DNA of 64,000 nt, taken from NCBI GenBank assembly GCA_022829145.1, contig CM040763.1, forward strand, positions 8,808,141 to 8,872,140, written 5' to 3'. The notes beneath the pieces are model-generated. The model ran no database searches. It was not told the origin of the DNA and saw only the letters and a list, made by a program, of their open reading frames with translations. The stretch's first letter is position 1; every line of letters starts with the position of its first letter. This DNA is from Albula goreensis (Eukaryota > Chordata > Actinopteri > Albuliformes > Albulidae). Position numbers and translations under genes: made by a program. Positions 1 through 13,400 of the stretch are shown here, in pieces.

Positions 1-3000
1 AAACAGTAAAAACTGAAATCTGACGGATTTGTGTAAGCTTGTGTGCTCGGAAAAGGGTTTTAAAAATAAAGGGAAGAATCATGAAAGAGAGACATTAATT
101 AATAGATCAGGTAAACATAAACGGTCTGACCAAAGAGGTAACCCTATAGCAGTGGCAGCTGGTGAACTCAAAACCAGGGGAGGAACAAACTTTACCTTTA
201 TACCTATATTATGTTCAGCCTGTTCCCATTTATCCTTCTAATTACTCATTTGCAGTGTAATCAACACCAATTGATGTTAATACATTAAAAACATCCATAG
301 ATGTAACACTAGATTGCAAAGAACAGAAATTTATTACAAAATGAAATTGGTAACCATTTACTCTATTTATGGCAGCTGGTGTTGATTATTCTGTGAATAA
401 TTTGTTTTATTGTTAATCAAGGAGGATAAATGGAAACAGGCTGAAAGTAATGATAGGTTTAAACCTAAAGTTTGTTCCTCCCCTGTTTTGAGCTCACCAG
501 CTGCCATTGCCCCATAGTGAGGGAGTACATGGAGAGAGAATCTCTGTACAGTAAGGTGAATATGGAAAATTCCATAACACAGATGTTAAAATTTCTCAGC
601 TGTGAAGTGCTCCAGACAGCCAGCCATACAAAGGTGCTAAAAGGCCAGTCACAGTGAGAAAGAGCATGCATGTTCTTGCCTTCCAGCTCACTGCATTTCA
701 ATGCAAGACTGTTTTATAGTGAATGCTCCCACAATCACAATACAAGGACATGGACTTCCAATTCAAATACCATTTCAATGAAACAGCAAATTTAGTGAAC
801 CACCAGGGGAAAGCAGGTTTCTAAGAAATTCCATACTACATTATTTTTTTATATTTAGACAAGAGTGAAGAACAAATATCTGATTTATAATTCATGATGC
901 TCAAATTGTAGGTACAGTAAAACTGCTATTGACAAGCTAGAATACAAAATAACCGCATTAAAAAAAGATTGATGGAAAAAAACAACATTCTTTCCTGAAG
1001 AGAGAGGCCATTATCCAATACTAATGGTGAACCGGTCTGGAAACGACACAAATGAACAAACAATGCAGTCTTGGATAAGCCTTTAGACCCAAAAGGAGAA
1101 TGTGGACACAGGCAAATGGAAACATGCTGGCTATTACTGAGTGAGGGAGGCTCTGTAATACACAATGTCTGACTGGGAGTGTCTGATTTCTAACACACCA
1201 TGGCACGGGCATAGCATGGTATGAGTTGGCTAGACAACTTCAAATCAGTTCTTTTCAGGAGTAATAATCCAGCAAGTTTATCATATTATAGGAACAGCAG
1301 CTGCCATTCATCTATAACCATGTACACACCAACAACAACATGCTTCAAATTCAAAGGCAAACCTGCTATAAGAGGATTGTATTCTTGTACTGTGTATTGT
1401 CACTAATATTAATTTTAGAATAAATTTTGTATTAAAATATGATTACAGGTTACAAAATGATTCTCAAAAAAAACTTTAGTTATGTGATGTACACCTTATG
1501 ATATATTAATTAATCAGAATCTGCATCATTACCACATGGAAAACATTACAATTGTTTAGCTTTGATTAGATATAAAAATCATTCGAATGCATTGGAATCA
1601 CATCTGCGCCCAGCTTTAAATTTGGGGGAAAATACCCCTGCCATCTGTTTCTGGCTCACATATTTGCTTTCAATCATTATGACACCATTAAAATGAGAAA
1701 CCTTATACTAGCAGACAAGACATTTTGTTTTCCAAAAATGTTGAAATTTCTTTACAGTACATTCAACTACTTAGATGCTGGAATATCATTGTTTTAAATG
1801 CAACAGAAACTAACTTTTAAATGTTAGTTGAAATGATTCACTCACAAATAGTACACATGCAGAATAACATGGCCAAAATCAGGGGGCATGGATGAAAGAG
1901 GGCATCATAGTGATTGTTTAAAACTTCATATTGATGCATCTTTAACAATTAAGAAGTTTGACCTTTATACACAGTATTCCGTTGGTTGATTTGAGAAAAG
2001 GTAGCAAATTAGACTCTTCAACAGTGCCCCCTGCTGGTCTGATCTGCATTTACATATTTATCACTGGAATATTTATGCTGCTTACACAATGCTGCAGCCA
2101 GAAGCCCCAGAAACAATGTCCTGTCAACATAGTTTACAGCTTGTACAGTGTCATAGTAGGGTCTAACTGAAATGTAGCTGGTCTTGTAGAGTATGCAATA
2201 ATAATATGGCATCCAACCCAAAGACAACTAAAATAAGAACTTAAAATTTAAAAATGTATGCATGGGCTATCTATGAACCATTAAAGCAAGGTTACTCCAG
2301 TTTTAGACAGTATGCATGGGCCAAATTAAACTTTGTGTGTAAACCAAAAAAGAAAGGTTATTCCAGACAGCCCTTTGTTTGCAGAGGTTTGAGAACATGA
2401 AACATGATGGATCAACAAGTCATGCCAAGTCTGCAAATGCAGGGTGTCAGCTTACCCTCGATACCAAAGACAAAGCAAGGAATGCCCAGCAGAAATCAAT
2501 ATTGTTTACATAGGTATTAATTATGCAGTCATTACAGTGGACAAAAATCAATTCCCTGGGTTCCTTGTTTAATCGTATTATGGTAATCCCTTTCCACAGA
2601 GGAATGTTTAAGCATAGGAACAGAGTCAGTGCCATGAGAGATTTAAAGGTGGTCTGCACCCATTTTCATCAAAAGACAGGTGGGAACACACTCATGGCTG
2701 GAGGTTCAATTCCAGATCCTGCACTGATTAGAAATACCCAAATACAGAAATAAAATGAACTTCTCTGCACAGCCAATGGCATTTTGGATACTGCAGTCAG
2801 TTTCAGCTCATTTTCAAAGCAACCCTGTTTGCAGACCTCCAGCTCACAGTATTAGTGCAGTTCTTCTGTAACCAATAATTACATTAAAAATGTAATGTAA
2901 GATTCTGTTGTGAGGACAAATGCAAATATCTGTTTAACATAAATGGTTCAGGGAAAAAAACTGAAACATGAAACCATCTAATTAATTATATTTTACTTCA

Positions 3001-6000
3001 TGACTTCAAAATTATATTTCATGAGGACTTAGAAAGGAGGGTGAGTTTTCCCTGTCCGGGACATGGCATGGCGTGAATAAGGTATGGCTGTGGTTGTACC
3101 TATCCACCTGCATCTGCATTCCTGCTTCAGTCCCTTTCAAAAAACTGAGATCACAATAAAACGGTTTCTGTGAACATTATCAGCTCACAGATGGCTCATG
3201 TTTGGAAGTGAATTATTGAGAGAGTAAAGTGGGGTTTTATAAAGATCCATTACCATCACCTTTTGTCAAACTAATAAACAGCAAAAAAAATTAACCAAAT
3301 ACAAGAAAACAATAAAGGTAATAAATGCAATAAGGAAATAAAAAAGGAAAAATGATTTACATCACTCAATTCATTACATGATTTAGAGCTGGCTGAGCAT
3401 AAGTCATTTTCTTTGTTGTCTACTAATGTAATCAAATGTATGTATTCCTCATTTAACCATGGAAAAAACTTAACTTTATCACAAAATTCCTCAAGGATGA
3501 TGTCACAATATGTAAATGAATCCACAATAGATGACTGTGGACACTGGTACCACCAGGGAAAGGCCTTTCAGTGCTCAGTGAATGATGACTGACAGATCAT
3601 TCACAACAACACGCTTGTCATTGTGTGGAACAATATAATAAGGGAGAGTGGAGCTGAAACCCAAGCCCTCAGATTAAAGTGCTACTATGGCTTCCAGGAC
3701 AAACCCACTTCTTCATTCCACAGTAGCCGTTCATGTGCACTTTTCTCAGTCATTCCAGGTGGAAGTGATGTTTACATTTATGTGCTTTTTTATGCAGACT
3801 TAAGAGAGATATTTTTAACATAACAGCGGTGCCGTGGGGTAGCATACCCAGGTGAAGAACTGGTTGCCAGTGCACTGGTGTATCACCGGAGACAAATCCT
3901 GATAAAACTAGTTGTCCATCACTTTGTCCATGGAGGGAGGGTTCCAATTAGTGGATAAAGGATATTTAAGGGATGATTACCTTCAAACACAATAGGCCAT
4001 TCCAAGTCAGAAAAAGAGACATGGCACAGGGTAAGTTTTTTTCCCCAACTCTAATAATGGTTCACGGAGGGTGCCAGTAAGTCTAATCATTCTACTGTTT
4101 AAGCACAAAGACAGGAAAATTGATTCAGAAAACAAACCCCATGGTGAAATGCACAGTCCAACTATGTGTGCGCACTCTCCTTTTTTTCCCCCTCTTTGTG
4201 TTTCACTGGACAAAGGGAATGATTAAAAAATACAAAGGCAATTATGGGCTTGATGGGACAAGTGAATTAATACATCCAGTGTTCAAAGAGGTAACCATGT
4301 TATTATTACGTAAACGTAATGAACAAAGCTATTTGGAAATGACCCATTATAATTCCCTGTTTTGTTCAAGTAAGATCATGGGGAACAGCATTAAAGCACA
4401 GTGTCTGGGCTGCTCTGTCCCATCACCCTCTTTTACATGGCGGCAAATGACAGGTCACCCTGACTGCAGAGGTCCTGGCCAGGGAAAAATGCCCTCCATG
4501 CAGTTCAGGGAGAGCCGAGCGCAATGTGTGTATAACGGATATTGCGCTCCGTGACATTGAATTCAAAAATGTCACAAACAATACTTCTCAAAGAACACAT
4601 CTAGCTTTGGAATGTCTTCAAGGATATTGCACCCAGTGTATGACATCAAATGTTGTATAGCAGTTTAAATAAAATGATTGGATCAACAACTGGATTTTTC
4701 CTGAAGTTGTAGTTGCACGAAATATAAATCCAAACAAACAGAGCATACATGCAAATCTTGGCACTGAAGCTTTGTGTAATCAATCTGTCAGCCTTCATTT
4801 TTCTACATGATTTAAATTTTAAACCACAAAAACAGCCAAACAGAAAGATGCTTAACACTTAAAATCAACCATTTCCTGCTTTGTGGAAATGGACAACATA
4901 CAATATTACATCCAAATTTGTCTTCAGCAATAACAGCTCTTTAAATATGGACAAACACTTTATACATACACACCATTGGACCATGATTCCAAAGTAATGT
5001 TTGTCAAAATGGCTGCCAAAGACCACGCACAAAAACACCACAAAGCCATGAGACTGACAGCACCAGGATGTCCATCGTCACATACATGAAGGTGAAGATG
5101 ACGTAGCCATGCATGCACATGTGTGGTTTGTCTGCGAAACGCCATATTGACTGATGTTGATTCAGATGAGTCAGAGTACATAGTATATAGTAGTACACAG
5201 CATGGCAAAACCTGCCCAATTGCACTGAATGGCTAAAAACAGATAAAGCTGTACCTCAGACTGAATTCTGGGATCTTTTCCCAACCAACAGATGAAAATC
5301 GACTCTAAAAGGGCTAGAAACAGATTATGCAGATTATCTGTGGGGATGACCGATCAATGGGGGCTACTGTAAATTTGGCAGCTGGAATGGCTATGCTGAT
5401 GAGCGGACATTGATGTAGACGGACGCTGAATTTGGGATTACACAGTGACTTACAGGGATTACAGAAACATGGGAACCCAATGTGCCAAGAATACGTCTGA
5501 AAATTAATGACAGTGTAGTATTAAAAATATTTAAATGTTTCAACACACAGTTGCTCCAAAACTGTTTGGAGTTTGACTGAAACGGGTGTACAGCTGGAAA
5601 TTCTTACTTGGTTCCCTTAGAGTTCATAGCTCCCCATAACCAGTGTCAGCTGTGCTTTGATCAAATCAAGTATTTCACAATAGTAATTGATTTGTGCTAC
5701 AAAGCATGTAGCAGGCAGCACAAGTCAAAGTTCAGATTATGTGTCACAACAGAAGAGCAAAATAACAGAAGAGTTAAATAATTTAAAGTCACTTTTAAAC
5801 ATTGTCTAGAAAAGTACATTTATCCATTTAGCGACACAGTCCTCTAAACCAAGTATTACTTGGCATGCAGGGATGCTGCCATAGCAACATGTTATACTTT
5901 TACATACAAAGATACTCTGTAAGAAGAGTGGGCACGTCACCTTACCCACACGAAACTTCAAAAACACATCTAGCTCGGATTAAAACATTTCTTCTTATTC

Positions 6001-7341
6001 CTACTTATTAATTACTACTTGGTCCTCTTATTAATTGCTATCATTTTCATTAATAATTCAAACATCTCTGTAAAACAGTGGTTTTTCTATGTAGGTTACC
6101 AACCAAATCTCAGGAGTGCACAGGGAATAAAATCTGGCATACTTCAAACACTGTCCTAGAGGAATGTGACAGTATGTCTATGTCACGCTCAAAATGGTAG
6201 GACCGCTTGGGCTTTTAATCTTATTCTACCTGTAAGCACATGGACACCTAAGCATGCCCCATGTAAGCAATCACTGCAAATGTTTATTATGCAGCCTTCT
6301 GTATACCGTACTATATACAGTTCATCTTTTTTTTTTTCTTACAGTGCATGTAACTGCACTACATATCTATATTTGTAAAGATGTGTATGACTGTACATGA
6401 GTAGCAATTTGTGTGAACAATGTCTGTTGTTGTTAAACCAGAAATAACCCAGACATTTAAATATCAGCTTGCTTTGTACTGGATAATGCTGAATGACCCG
6501 CACATGATTTCACTTGTGTTATACACATGGTTCCCTTTCTCTGGTTTATCAACATTAATCATGAGCATCATGAGCCTGCCATTGTGTAACATATTTATTA
6601 AATCAGTGTTTAGCCCATGAGCGTTTCTTATGTCAAACAGCATTCTACTAATCTAAATGATACAATTTAAAATAAATATGCCAACATTAAAAGATAGCAT
6701 GCATCTCCATGCGTGTAATGGAGTGCCCCTGTTCTTCTCCATTTCTCTTCAACTCACCTTCTAAAAATAGGAGCACCAGAGGAAAGCATTTTTAAAAAAA
6801 CAGGGCTGGATGCAAATGTCTGTGGGAATTTTCCTGTCAGAACGATGTTCTCACACGAATGAACACCCTTGCTTCAACCCAGTGACTAAAGCCTAAGATA
6901 ACCTACATTTCACGCTCTGACCAAAGAAGTAGGTTTCTAAACCTGTAAAATGGAGTACAAAAAATAGTAAACAGCTACACTACAGAGCAGCTACACTGAA
7001 GGAAGGGAGAAAATAAAAAGACATCTTTTATGGGGAAAAAAAAAAACAGAAAACACCAATTCAGTTTACAACAGATGCAACACAAATGGTATATAAGACA
7101 AATGTATACACATAAAAGCATTAACAGTCATAAATCTATGTCAGGGCACTGAGATATGCCTTGCGCGCTTGGATTAGGCGGGAACATCAGTTGAAGCGCT
7201 CTGCCACTGATACACCACTCAGGATCCAAACGGACACATAAATTATTTCAGACCCTTGCTAACTGCAACCACCACTGACACCCATCTGGGAGGGTAAGTA
7301 AGAGAGGGGGAAAACAGACACCATTTCTGGGCAGCACTGAC
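1..7341 (-). other. Intron-like sequence of MTUS1 3' half
   Basis: Mostly AT-rich non-coding sequence. I looked for the conserved ATIP coiled-coil exons on the minus strand and did not find them. Apart from the hydrophobic segment near 5004-5120 and a tRNA-like remnant near 7160-7225, nothing is supportable. Confidence 0.55.
5004..5120 (-). other. Candidate hydrophobic coding segment in MTUS1 3' intron
   Basis: On the minus strand a frame starting at ATG 5118-5120 reads MCMHGYVIFTFMYVTMDILV then LSVSWLCGVFVRGLW, to a TGA at 5004-5006. Codons in the first half end mostly in C or G, unlike the AT-rich sequence around, and the product would be a transmembrane helix. No strong phase-1 donor was found, so a splice link to MTUS1 cannot be shown. 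It may be another alternative first exon, a small independent ORF, or chance. Confidence 0.22.
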
Positions 7342-7462
7342 CTGTGTGGAACACCACTGTGCTCTTCTTGCATCCTGATAGCAGCTGAAGGTTTCTGAGC
7401 AAACCTTTTGCCGTCAGTTTCACGTGGATGTTGGACAGAGAGAATTTCGGAGACCATAACAT
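7342..7462 (-). CDS. MTUS1: MTUS1 alternative first coding exon, short isoform ATIP1
   Basis: ATG at 7460-7462 (G at -3) opens 40 codons plus one base, ending at ACAG|GTCAGT. The peptide begins [20 protein letters not shown] and ends KKSTVVFHT. From memory the human ATIP1 isoform starts MLLSPKFSLSTIHIRLTAKG and also reaches STVVFHT before the shared AVEKSRQ-type region, so this is a near residue-for-residue match. The amphipathic, basic, acid-free N-terminus fits the mitochondrial targeting reported for ATIP1. It leaves in phase 1, the same as the long-isoform exons, so both isoforms can splice to one shared set of coiled-coil exons. The open frame beyond the donor is intronic. Confidence 0.92.
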
Positions 7463-10400
7463 TGCTCAAAAGCGTTCAGGGAAGTGGAACACCCCCACCC
7501 GAAGAAAATAAAAATAACCAAAAGTAAACCCCCCCCTCCCCAAAAATAAAACTCAAAAAAGGTCCTTCTTGGGTGGACTACCGCATGCCAAGCACCGCAA
7601 GGTGCAACGTGCTACTGGATTGCCCTGTGTGGAATCCAATGAGAGGAGCACGGAGAAGAGGAGGGAAAATTAACAGCAGCCACAGCACAAAAACAACCCC
7701 CACCCCCCAACCCTTCACTTCACCATAACCGCTCTCCTCCACGGCAACAGAAGCGGATTCGCTGGTCCGACGGCGACGTCTTGGGTACGGAGCGAGATCT
7801 GGACAGATGTGACAGAGGCGCAGGCTAATCCGTACAGTCAAAGCGGCTCTTTGGCCATTCACACCGAGACAAAGCTCGACAGCATCTCCCTGAGCTAGCA
7901 GCAGAGAGAGAGAGGAGAGGAGAGGAGGGAGCGGGGAAGAGAGGGATGCAGGGAGCAGGGAGGAGGGGGGTGGGGTAGTGAGCGGAGATCCTGGAGTGGG
8001 CGGGCCCTGACGCTGGGCTAGTTCGCCATCTCTCTCTGCCCCTGACACACAGAGGAGTGAGAAAGGGAGGGAGGAAGAATGGGTGGTTCATGGCAAGGTT
8101 ATGTCTGATAATATGGAGTAAAAAGCAGCCATAATGCATGCCTGCTGCCGGGCCGCTGCCCTGATTATCCTCCATAGCAGATGTGGCATGCTGTCTCATC
8201 AATTCAATTAAAATCTCTAGAGGGACCGTGTGAATTAAAGTGTGGTGAATGCCACTGAGGAAAGAGGAGCTAGGGGAAAAAAAAAAAAAAAAACACAGGG
8301 GTTTCTGAATATTTATGAGTGACGACGCTCCACAAAATGGCTTACGTGAGACGGATCCAAATCAACCCCAAAGGCTGTCTGGTGGAGGGGGGAACAGAAC
8401 GATAAACAACCTGTTCTAATGAAGGATGCTTTTGCAAAGACTACATTAAACAAGTGGAGAGAAGGACAACCCAGAAAGGCTATCATATTATAAATCACAT
8501 GGTGGCCTTGAGTGTGAAAGCAGTATAAACTTGCAAATGGTGATTTTGCATTCCTTTTCAACAATACAGTAATGGCACACATTTAATCTCTGTAGTGTGT
8601 TGCATTGGTATAGCATGTTTTTGAAATAAAAAATAAAAAGAAATAAAAAATAAATAAATAAATAAATAAAACACTGAAAGTGTGACCACAACATTGAAGC
8701 TAGTAAAATGGGAGCAGGAGTGATTTTTTTTTCCATATAAATTTGATGAATTGATGTTTTTTTGGAATTTAACACACAGAGCTTTGTGCAGCAATCTCTA
8801 CACCAGAGTAAGCACTGTAAATGCATGCCCACAACACTTTGAGGTCAGGCTATTTACTACATGGGAGCTGCATAGCCAGAGAGGACACCCTGCCCCACTT
8901 TCTGACACAGATTACTCAGTCACTGCAACTCTTACTAGGGCAAATTCAATTTAGCTGCACAGAAATTAATATATGCAAACATGAACCGGTGCCAGATAGG
9001 AATTTATGAAAACAGGAGGTGTTTTTTTTTTAAAAATTGCAGCCTTTTAAATGCACGTTTAGAGACACTGGTGTTTGGGTAATATGTATAACTAGTAGTA
9101 TGAACATGCGTACATGCTGTATTAAACATACTTGTTAAAATTCCTTAATATCAGTCTCTTTTGTCAAAATGCAGTTGGATGTAATTCACTACAGCTGAAA
9201 GCCATGGTTTTTTTTTTCCCCCTTACCCCTTTTCTAATCACAATTTAGAATGCCCAGCTATATCACCATTCTGTGCTCATCACTACAACCTGCACAGCCA
9301 GTTCAGGAGAGCACACAGAAGAAGGCTTCACACTCTTCTGAAACACACCTCAGCGCATGCCAATTTTCCCACCACGGTACACAAGATCAGCTTGCATGAG
9401 TCAGATGAAGACACTTCATGCGTATCTGTGAGGAGGTGGATGGTGGGTGCCTGACTGTCCACTGAGGTGGGTGTTGCTGGAGGGTGGAAACACGTACATC
9501 CATCCCCCCAAGCTGGTGTAAAGTCAAAGACATGCTGTGCTGCAGTGCTGCTGACTACACTGGTCTGTACTGGTACTGCCCACATTCAATACCATTCTGT
9601 GTGGCCCATTAACACACTGCAACACTGTCTTTACAGGCCACTCTGTGGCCCACTAGTGAATAAAAAGACAGAAGACAAACAAAAAAAAGGGATAAAAGCA
9701 AGACTACTGTTTCTTATTGTCAAGACAAACTCTGTACACTGTAACGAAAGCATCATTTCTGCAGCATGGTATGCTACCAGATATTATGGAGTTAACCAGG
9801 AATAATAAAGAAATAAAGAAACAGTCCCTTGTAACTGAATGGAACACTGACTGCGCATAAATGCACTGGAACGCAGCATTTTGTAATACTGCAAACAATG
9901 GGGAACTCCTTCCCCAAACCGACGCCAGCACAGCATTGCTAACAGTGCCTTCTCCTGGGTTGTAATTATGTCTCAAGAGCAATTATGCTTACAGGAAGCA
10001 CATGTGGGGAAGGCAGAGAGCTGCTAAACTTTATGTGCCTTGAAAATCCCAGAGAAGGGCAGCCAGTGAAGGAAAGTGAATGTTTAAAATAGCCACTCAG
10101 AAAAAAATTCTGTACAGAGTTAAGTGGGAAAAGGGTGTTTGGACACACTATACAGAACCAAAAGCAGAAAAACCCCTGAGAGCAAGATTCAGTTCCAACT
10201 TACTTATCACAAAACACACACTTACTATTAAAATTCGGGGTGCTAGTTCAGTTCTTGGTCCAGACACCGATTTCAGGTGTTAATGATGACTTCCTCAGGA
10301 AAGTCTCTAAATTACTGAAATGTCAGTCCATATTAAATGATTAACTCATACTGCCAAGCCTCATCTTACTGATTTCGGTCAGATTTGAACAAAACTCAGG

Positions 10401-13400
10401 CATTTGTGCCAAAGAGGTTTATTGCCAACACCACAACTGAGATTATTTCAGATTACTCAAAGAGGTCATGTTTAATGGACCAATATTCAAGAGCATTAGA
10501 TTACCCAACTGGCAGTGTAAAACAAGGTAAAACTATACACACTAAAGGAGAAATATTTTACACATTAAATTACACGTGTGTCGCAAAAGGCTACGTAAAA
10601 ACAGGGCAGGAATAGTTCCATATGAAATATATTAGTCCAAGTTTTAGACAACAGAAATTCTACATTTATCTTAGCCCAAGCCATGGTAAATTACAGCAGA
10701 CATGGTGGTAAGTGCTGACTTGGATATGGCTGAAAAGCCACTCAATGCAGCAATATTTCAGTCTGCAGTACATCCACCGGGGCTGTTAAAAGACTGCAGA
10801 CTGGTGTCCTTGTCATGTCAGTGACAGATGTGCCTGGTGCTGCAGCATGCTGTCACTGTGCTGCGTGGGCGGATCTGGGCAGGCCACAGGTCTCCACCAG
10901 CCCGACTGTTAACATGAGAAAGGGGCTTGGGCAACATCATGCACTGTCTGCCCACAACAAAGTCTCATTGTAGAGTTCATTTCCGCCGCACTGCTGGTGG
11001 TGACAGCAGCTTTCTTCCATGCCACATGTAGGTTTTGCAATACAATGCACACAGCATTCAAGCTTTCCCCTGCTCCTAGCATAACAACTATTTAACAAAA
11101 CACATTACTAAAATTACAATTCATTCCCATCTGGGCCATTATCAGTACATTTTGGATTTACAATTTTTTTTCCCAGCTGTAAACACTCTCATATGACATA
11201 TTTTAGTTTTAATTTGAAAAAATTCAACTTGCATAAGTGCAATGTCTATTCTTTCAAGTGATTTTCAGCCTGAAGTGCTAATTAGCAGCTGGCAGTTCAG
11301 TCAGCATGAGTCATTTGTTTACAGTGAGGAGGCGGCTTGAGTAAAGGCTAGTTAGATATTTTAAAGCAGGGCTGTGGAATGATTGTGAAACCAGAACCCA
11401 CGGGTGGGTCACATTAGATGCAAGTAGAAGGACATTAGCCGTAATAAGACACTGGCTCACTGTAGGACAGTGAGAGATGCAACTGCCGTAAACACTCAGA
11501 TTCTAAAAAACACACAATGTATGCAGTTTGGTCAAACTTTTCCCCAAACATACCTGGTGGACCAGTAGCCGGGCGCTGGAATCTTGCCGAGCCAGTCCTA
11601 TGCAGAGGGCCTGGCGCAGACTTCGAAGGCGTTTGACTTGGTAAAGCTGCATTCTTGGTACCTGGGGTCATAACATGAAGACAGACAGATTCCATAAGGA
11701 TTTGCAGTGGCCTGTCCAATAACACACTCAAGGCAGGCTTGGTGGCTAGAAAAGTCAGGAGCCACACTGATGCAAGAAATGCTACTATAGACTATAGGAA
11801 GATTGAGGAGGCAGGGTGAGATGGTCAGGAGCCATTCAGAGATACAGAGGGCATTTGATCAATTTAGATTGCCTGAACAATCAGTGGGCGGAGTGTGGCT
11901 TTAATTTAATCAACTTCAATGCATGTACCAAGGCATGCCCATACAGGCTTCAAATGAAGATGTTTATGTCTTCATGCATTTTTAATTCTTCATTTAACAC
12001 AAATATTGGATGTTTTTCCACTCAGCCACTGCATATGCTAATAATACCGCAACAGGTACAACTGGAATGACAGCCTACATGGTGTAGATTCATAAGTATA
12101 TTTCCATGTCACGTAACGTAGCGCGTTCACAAGCTATGTTCCTCTGAAAAGAAGCTGTTACTATAGCAAACCAAGACTGCCCACAATAATATCTGCTCTC
12201 ATAAGGCTGTCTTAATATGAAGTTGCCAATAGCAACTGGTTTAAAAAAAAAAAACAAAAACTCACAATACATACATTTTGCTGCATTTGCAACCGTTTTA
12301 GTGATAGTTTGGAGACTTTCCAGGCAAGATCCCACATGCCATATACTACCAAACTGCTGCAGTGTTAAGCTGTTAAGCTTTGACTTTGACAGTGGATTGT
12401 CCAGCATCCATCAATGCAGATGAAATATATTAGTCATATGTTGTTAAGTTGTTGGAGAGACACTCATACTCTTTCAAAATAAACACTGCATAACCAGAGG
12501 CTGGTTTTAAACCAGAGGGGAAAACATGATTATGGAATATCATTCTTTGGTGGAACTAGAGATCATTGGCCTCATATGTTAACGGTTTGTATGGCAATGG
12601 CAGTCATATAAACTAACATGTGAGGGACCCACTGCTTCACATTATTAATTAAAAACCAATGAAGGTTGCAGAGAACCTGCAAAGTATGATCCTTTTTAAA
12701 ATGCCCTTCACCTGATGTAATAACTGTGCTGCTCATTTAGCCAGGCAGTGATTTTTATTTGGTTTGAAACTTGGTTCCAGAGGCTGATTTTTTTTACCCA
12801 CAGCTCCACTGTTTTTAAGGCTCTGTAGCTTTGTTTTAAGGTTGGGACATGTTTTATTAAATTATTTAGATAACCCTGATGTTCCAATTAAAGCAACTCG
12901 TTGCTGTGAATAAACAAAGGAAGGTAAATTATGTATGTGCAGGAACAATCAGGACAGGCCATGCCATACTGAACATTAGGCTCTCAATTACATTGTGCTA
13001 TGAACAAACAAGAGAATGGCATGTGCCAAGGAAATCTGGCAGTTCAGCTTCCAGAAATCATACACCATTTTCACATTTGTGCTTGGTGCGCTTTTGCTAC
13101 ATTTTCTCTTGTCCTGCTACAGAATTCTTAACATGCAGTGCAATAGTATTCATACTTTTCATTTCTTTCCCGTGCTTTTATCATTTCTACATAAAATGAC
13201 TGTTGGATTTCATTCAGTCCATGTTCAACATCATACCCTCAAACTCCCCCATTCATAAATTCAATATACATTTAAATGTGTGCAGCAAGCAAAGTGCGCA
13301 TCTGAATGACATACATGGGTTCTGTACTCTGCCCATGAAATGTGCAATACCTACACCAGCTCTCCACAAGCACTGCTGGCTGGTGTGAATGGGGTTCACA

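Noticed and set aside
4120-4554. 144-codon plus-strand open frame
   Set aside because: Composition is not protein-like, no similarity recognised, no splice or promoter context; lies in MTUS1 intronic sequence.
7578-8048. 156-codon minus-strand Pro/Ser/Leu-rich frame upstream of the ATIP1 exon
   Set aside because: Product of the GA/CT-rich low-complexity tract; ends before the ATIP1 start and looks like 5' noncoding sequence.
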